Source of the DNA: Poronia punctata
Taxonomy: Eukaryota; Ascomycota; Sordariomycetes; Xylariales; Xylariaceae
DNA length: 64,000 bases
Reading direction: 5' to 3'
NCBI GenBank assembly: GCA_022579005.1
Contig: MU401513.1
Location: forward strand, 124,001-188,000
The notes under the pieces were generated by a model, which ran no database searches, had not been told where the DNA came from, and saw only the letters and a program-made list of their open reading frames with translations. Position numbers and translations under genes: made by a program. Shown here piece by piece: positions 60,228 to 64,000 of this stretch. Positions within the stretch are counted from its first letter, which is position 1, and the number at the start of each line of letters is the position of its first letter.

Positions 60228-60865
60228 CTAGGGGGTCCACCCTTGGTGCACCCCCTCTGCTGGCGCAGAGGGGGTTGTAAAAATAATGTTCGCTTCTTTA
60301 ATTAGTAACTAGATGTAACTAATTAGAAGCTAGTATTTAAAATGTTTAACTAATTATAAGCTATTATTTGCTTAGGTTAGCATATATTTAGACCTTAAAA
60401 TAAAGTTAAAATAATTAACTATAACTATAGCTATATTTATAACGCTTTTTTAATTATAACTATATATATTATAATAAGTATAGTGCTATTATTATAGTAT
60501 TATATTAACTAAAAAGTTAAAATTTATATAAAGTTTAAAAATAAGTATAAAGTATATTTATATTAATAATAGTTTAAAATTATATATAAAATTTCTATGT
60601 TTTAGTTAATATAATAATATAACTATAGCTTTATACTTATAATAATATATATAGTTATAATTAAAAAAGCGTTGCAAATATAGCTATAGTTATAGTTTAT
60701 TATTTTAACTTTATTTTAAAGTCTAAATACTTGCTAACCTTAGCAAATGCTAGCTTTTAATTAGCTAGACCCCCTATTACCTAGACACCGATTAAAGAAG
60801 CGAACTTTATTTTTACAACCCCCTTTGCGCTAGCAAAGGGGGTACACTAAGGGTAGACCCCCTAG
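60228..60865. mobile_element. foldback Tc1/mariner-like element flanked by TA
   Basis: A 638-bp element that is almost one large inverted repeat: the left half and the reverse complement of the right half align nearly to the centre (about 60546). It begins CTAGGGGGTC and ends GACCCCCTAG. TA flanks it on both sides (60226-60227 and 60866-60867), the Tc1/mariner target duplication. The outer 75 bp are GC-containing, the core is about 85-90% A+T. There is no ORF. The transcript would fold into a hairpin of roughly 300 bp. Without a transposase it must be mobilised in trans or be a dead remnant. Confidence 0.8.
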
Positions 60866-61740
60866 TAGGTATCTCCCCATCTACGTACAACGGGTACCTA
60901 TCTACACGTAGAACATCTACATTTTTTTCTTTGGGGTATATGTACTCAGTACTATGCTTCAAGTAAATAAGGATGCTGTTTCAACCTGCGCATGGCCCTA
61001 GCATGTGTGGTCAACCGTACGCAGGGAAAACTACAAAAATTCCAGTCGGGAAGCCGGGAAGTCTGTAAACTCCGGCGTCTATAAGATCTGGCAATAAAAC
61101 ACGTAAATACGAGTAACATACAAGGTTAGGTAGGCATGAAAATGAAGAAGTCCCACTCCTTTGTAAACCTACGGTAACCTACGCCCTGGCACCCCTGTTC
61201 AACAAAATGGCTAAGCTGCCCCCCGGCTGACTCACCCGGGGAAGGGGGTGACCATCATTCACGTGATTTCGTGATCTCCGTAGAACCCCTGTGCAAACCG
61301 ACAATTATTTTGGAAACTCCGCCAGCCCTGCGTGTACGAAATAGCCATAGAGTCTACCCATGTAGTCTAAGTACATGTATGCAACCAGTCCTGACTCCTG
61401 AAGACGTCCTTTCTCTTAGCCTTACATCAAACATCCCACTATGCTAGGACTACCTATAGCTAAACAAATAGTCAATAGTATATGCAAGCTTTCGGCCTGT
61501 CAAAAACCAAACCCTGTTTTCTATCCGGGGGTGACTGTGACATAGGTATATAGCGATTTAGCAAAACCTACCCACATACGTGCAAGTTGGAGCAACACGG
61601 CATATTTGAAGATATATGTACTTTCTTCTAAGTAGTGACTTTTCCAAGCTTTCCCCCTAGCACCTACGGCAGACGATAAAGGTGACTGTTCGTTTTTAAT
61701 TTTTTGTCGTTTTTTGTTGTTAGGCTAACGCAGGGGTTTA
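60866..61740. other. unique-looking intergenic region
   Basis: Normal base composition between two AT-rich blocks. No gene, tRNA or repeat is recognised. Confidence 0.45.
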
Positions 61741-64000
61741 AATAAACTTATTATATAAATGCATACTATTTTCTATTATTATATTAATTTTTTTAACTTA
61801 TATATATAAAAATGTATTTTTTTTAATAAAGTTATTATAGCGTACAAAGGTAAAAATGTAATATATAAATATATATAAGCAAAATTAAAGTATATAAGCA
61901 AAAAGATCTTTTATATAGCATTTTCTAACTATATATAATTAATAACAACTATATATAATTATAATTACGCTTAAATTTACTTATATAATATTTATAATGC
62001 TTTATATTATTAACTATTAAGCTTTAATTAAGTAGCAACTAAATATTATAATATATTTATAATATAAAATCTTGTTTATATTAGCTAAGCTTTTATTGTT
62101 TAATAAGTTAAACGTTAAAAGTGTTATTAACTTAACTAAAAATTTCTTTAATTGCTTTTGCTTAATAAAGCTTATACTTGCTTAATTTTAAAATATATTA
62201 GCTTTTAATATAGTTATAATATGCCTAGGCTTAATTATATAAAAATTTGCTTTATTATATAAAATAGCAATAAAGCAACTTTAAGCTAGCGTTATATTAA
62301 TAAGCAAAAAGTAAAAAAATATTAGCAACAAAGTTATAATTAATATTTATATAGCAATAAAATTAAAGTACTATATTAGCAAAGTATACTTAATTTAAGT
62401 TAATAGTTTTTAATAAGTTATAACTATTAGCTATTATAATATATTAATTATAAAAAGGTTTAAAAACTAAGCAGCTTTAATTAAATACTTAAAGTATAAT
62501 TAGCTTATTATTTTACTTTAATTATAATTATTTAACTATTAACTAATTTAACATATAATAATAAGCAATAAAGCATATATTATTAAACTAAGTATTTAAC
62601 TAGATTTATTATTATAACTTAAAAATATTAAAAGTAAAATATTTATAAGCAATAGTAAGGCTTTAAGCAATATATTTATAGTTAACTTTTATTTTTTTTA
62701 TAATTTAAATAACTTTAATTAAAAAAAAATATATTAAAACTAGTACTAAAGCTAAAAAGCAAAGCTGCTTAACTAAAAGCTAAGGTAATAAAAGCAAAAA
62801 TAACTTTAGCTTATAAAACGCAAGTTAAAATTAAATAAAATTAAATATAAAACAAAAACAAATTAAATAAAAACGTATTTTTTTTACTTATAAAAATAAT
62901 ATATAAAATTAAATAAAAAAGTATAAGTATAAAGCAAAAAAGAATAAAGGTTAAATAAAAAAGTATAAGCAAAAACTTAAAAAAAAAAAAAAAAAGTAAA
63001 TATAAAGGGCTTAAACTACTACTAAGAACGTAAAATATAATTAAAAAACAAAAAAGTAATAGTAAAGCAAAGCTAAGCAGCTAAAGGTTATAAAAAAAAA
63101 TATATACTTTTATTACTTTATTTAAAAGTAAAAGAAAATAAGTATTTAAACTTAAAGTTATAAAAAAAAAAAGCTTTACTAGCTTAAATATTAAAAGTTA
63201 AAACTTTAAAAGGTAGTAAAATGTTTAAGTTATATATAAAAAGTATTTATATAGCAAATAAAACTAAAATAAAAGTATATAATAATAATTAAGTTTATAT
63301 TAAAGTTTATTATTTACTTTGTTATTTTTTTAAATTTAATTTAGCTTAGCTAAAAAAATATTATACTTATTAAGCTTTTATATTATATATGCTTATAAGC
63401 TTTGCGTTTTTAATAGCAAACTTAATTATAGTTTTTGCTTAGTTATAATATAGTATATAAGGTTTTTTTTTAGCTAAATATATTTATTTAAATATAGTTA
63501 TAAGTTATAAAAAGCTTTTTTTATATTAAGCTTATTTTAATAAAGTTAAGTTAAACATATATAAACGTTAAATATATTAACTAGTAAATAAGCTTAAAAA
63601 TTAATGCTATTATAAGTAGCAATATTTATAAGCTTTTACTACTTTTTTTTATTTAAAAAAATATAATAATTAGTATAATTATTATTTAAGTTAAGTATTA
63701 TATAAAGCTAAAATAGTATGTTTAAAATAATATAAAGTTAGTTTAGCTATTTTTAAATTTTATATTTATTTTATAAATAAATAAATTAAGTAGTTTTATA
63801 TTATATAATAAGTATAAAAATAAACAATATTGCAATTTAATTTTTAAGCTTGTTTTTATTAAAAAAACTAGCAGTTTTAATTAAAAAAAAGTACTTTTAA
63901 AAAAAACAATAGTTAGTACTACAATATATGTTTTATATTAGTTAATTAAGCTTATATATATACGTACTTTTTAAAATAAAGTTTAATTTTTATATAATTT
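61741..64000. repeat. AT-rich, probably RIP-degraded repeat block
   Basis: More than 2 kb of DNA with very low G+C and no ORF, continuing past the window edge. Remaining G and C lie mostly in GC, ACT or AGT contexts. One part (about 62700-63250) is strongly A-rich on this strand. The pattern fits a repeat destroyed by repeat-induced point mutation, an AT isochore border as seen in many ascomycetes. The original element cannot be identified. Confidence 0.65.

Overview
The window is nuclear DNA from a filamentous ascomycete (Pezizomycotina, most likely Sordariomycetes or a close relative; the species cannot be read from the sequence). Supporting signs are short GT-AG introns of 50-150 nt in nearly every gene, CTAAC-type branch sites, intron-containing tRNA genes, and gene families typical of these fungi: a Goodbye-NACHT NLR, a fungal phytochrome, a type III PKS, a PDR-type ABC transporter and a Zn2Cys6 regulator. 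Transposon remnants carry RIP-like C-to-T changes. Genes are monocistronic and spread over both strands, so there are no operons. I joined exons by hand, and every junction listed keeps the frame open.

Layout. 0.3-5.7 kb: a 1,606-aa NLR-type STAND protein (+). 7.8-8.9 kb: a secreted Thr-rich/Cys-rich protein (+). 10.1-12.8 kb: a secreted GH55 beta-1,3-glucanase (-). 14.6-15.8 kb: a glycosylasparaginase-like Ntn hydrolase (+). 16.2-17.6 kb: an ORAS-like type III PKS (-), divergent from a small 4-TM protein at 18.9 kb (+). 20.6-21.2 kb: a 598-bp element with 79-bp LTR-like ends (TRIM candidate). 22.3-23.4 kb: an F-box/2EXR-like gene with a duplicated small exon (-). 25.7-25.9 kb: a 52-aa single-TM microprotein (-). 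27.2-28.3 kb: an HP1 homologue (-). 28.9-29.4 kb: a hAT-type MITE. 31.0-33.2 kb: a conserved zinc-finger protein of unknown function (+). 34.4-39.0 kb: a phytochrome hybrid histidine kinase (-). 40.8-41.1 kb: tRNA-Ala(AGC) and tRNA-Glu(CTC), both with introns. 41.6-42.0 kb: a hypothetical protein (-). 43.0-44.5 kb: a DUF3445 haem-dependent N-demethylase-like protein (+). 44.7-46.7 kb: a C2H2+Zn2Cys6 transcription factor whose 5' end is lost in an 817-base N gap (-). 48.1-50.2 kb: ETF-ubiquinone oxidoreductase (-). 52.8-57.3 kb: a PDR ABC transporter (-). 60.2-60.9 kb: a long foldback element flanked by TA. 61.7-64.0 kb: gene-free, extremely AT-rich DNA, probably RIP-degraded.

The genes do not form one obvious pathway. 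They cover self/non-self surveillance (NLR), light sensing (phytochrome), heterochromatin (HP1), mitochondrial electron transfer (ETF-QO), secreted hydrolysis, secondary metabolism (type III PKS) and efflux (ABC). The least explained material is non-genic: three short non-autonomous elements with clean boundaries and target duplications, one with compensatory changes in a sub-terminal hairpin; a duplicated exon whose substitution pattern points to a different reading frame from the simplest gene model; a small membrane-protein ORF; and a TAGG/TACC motif recurring across the spacers.
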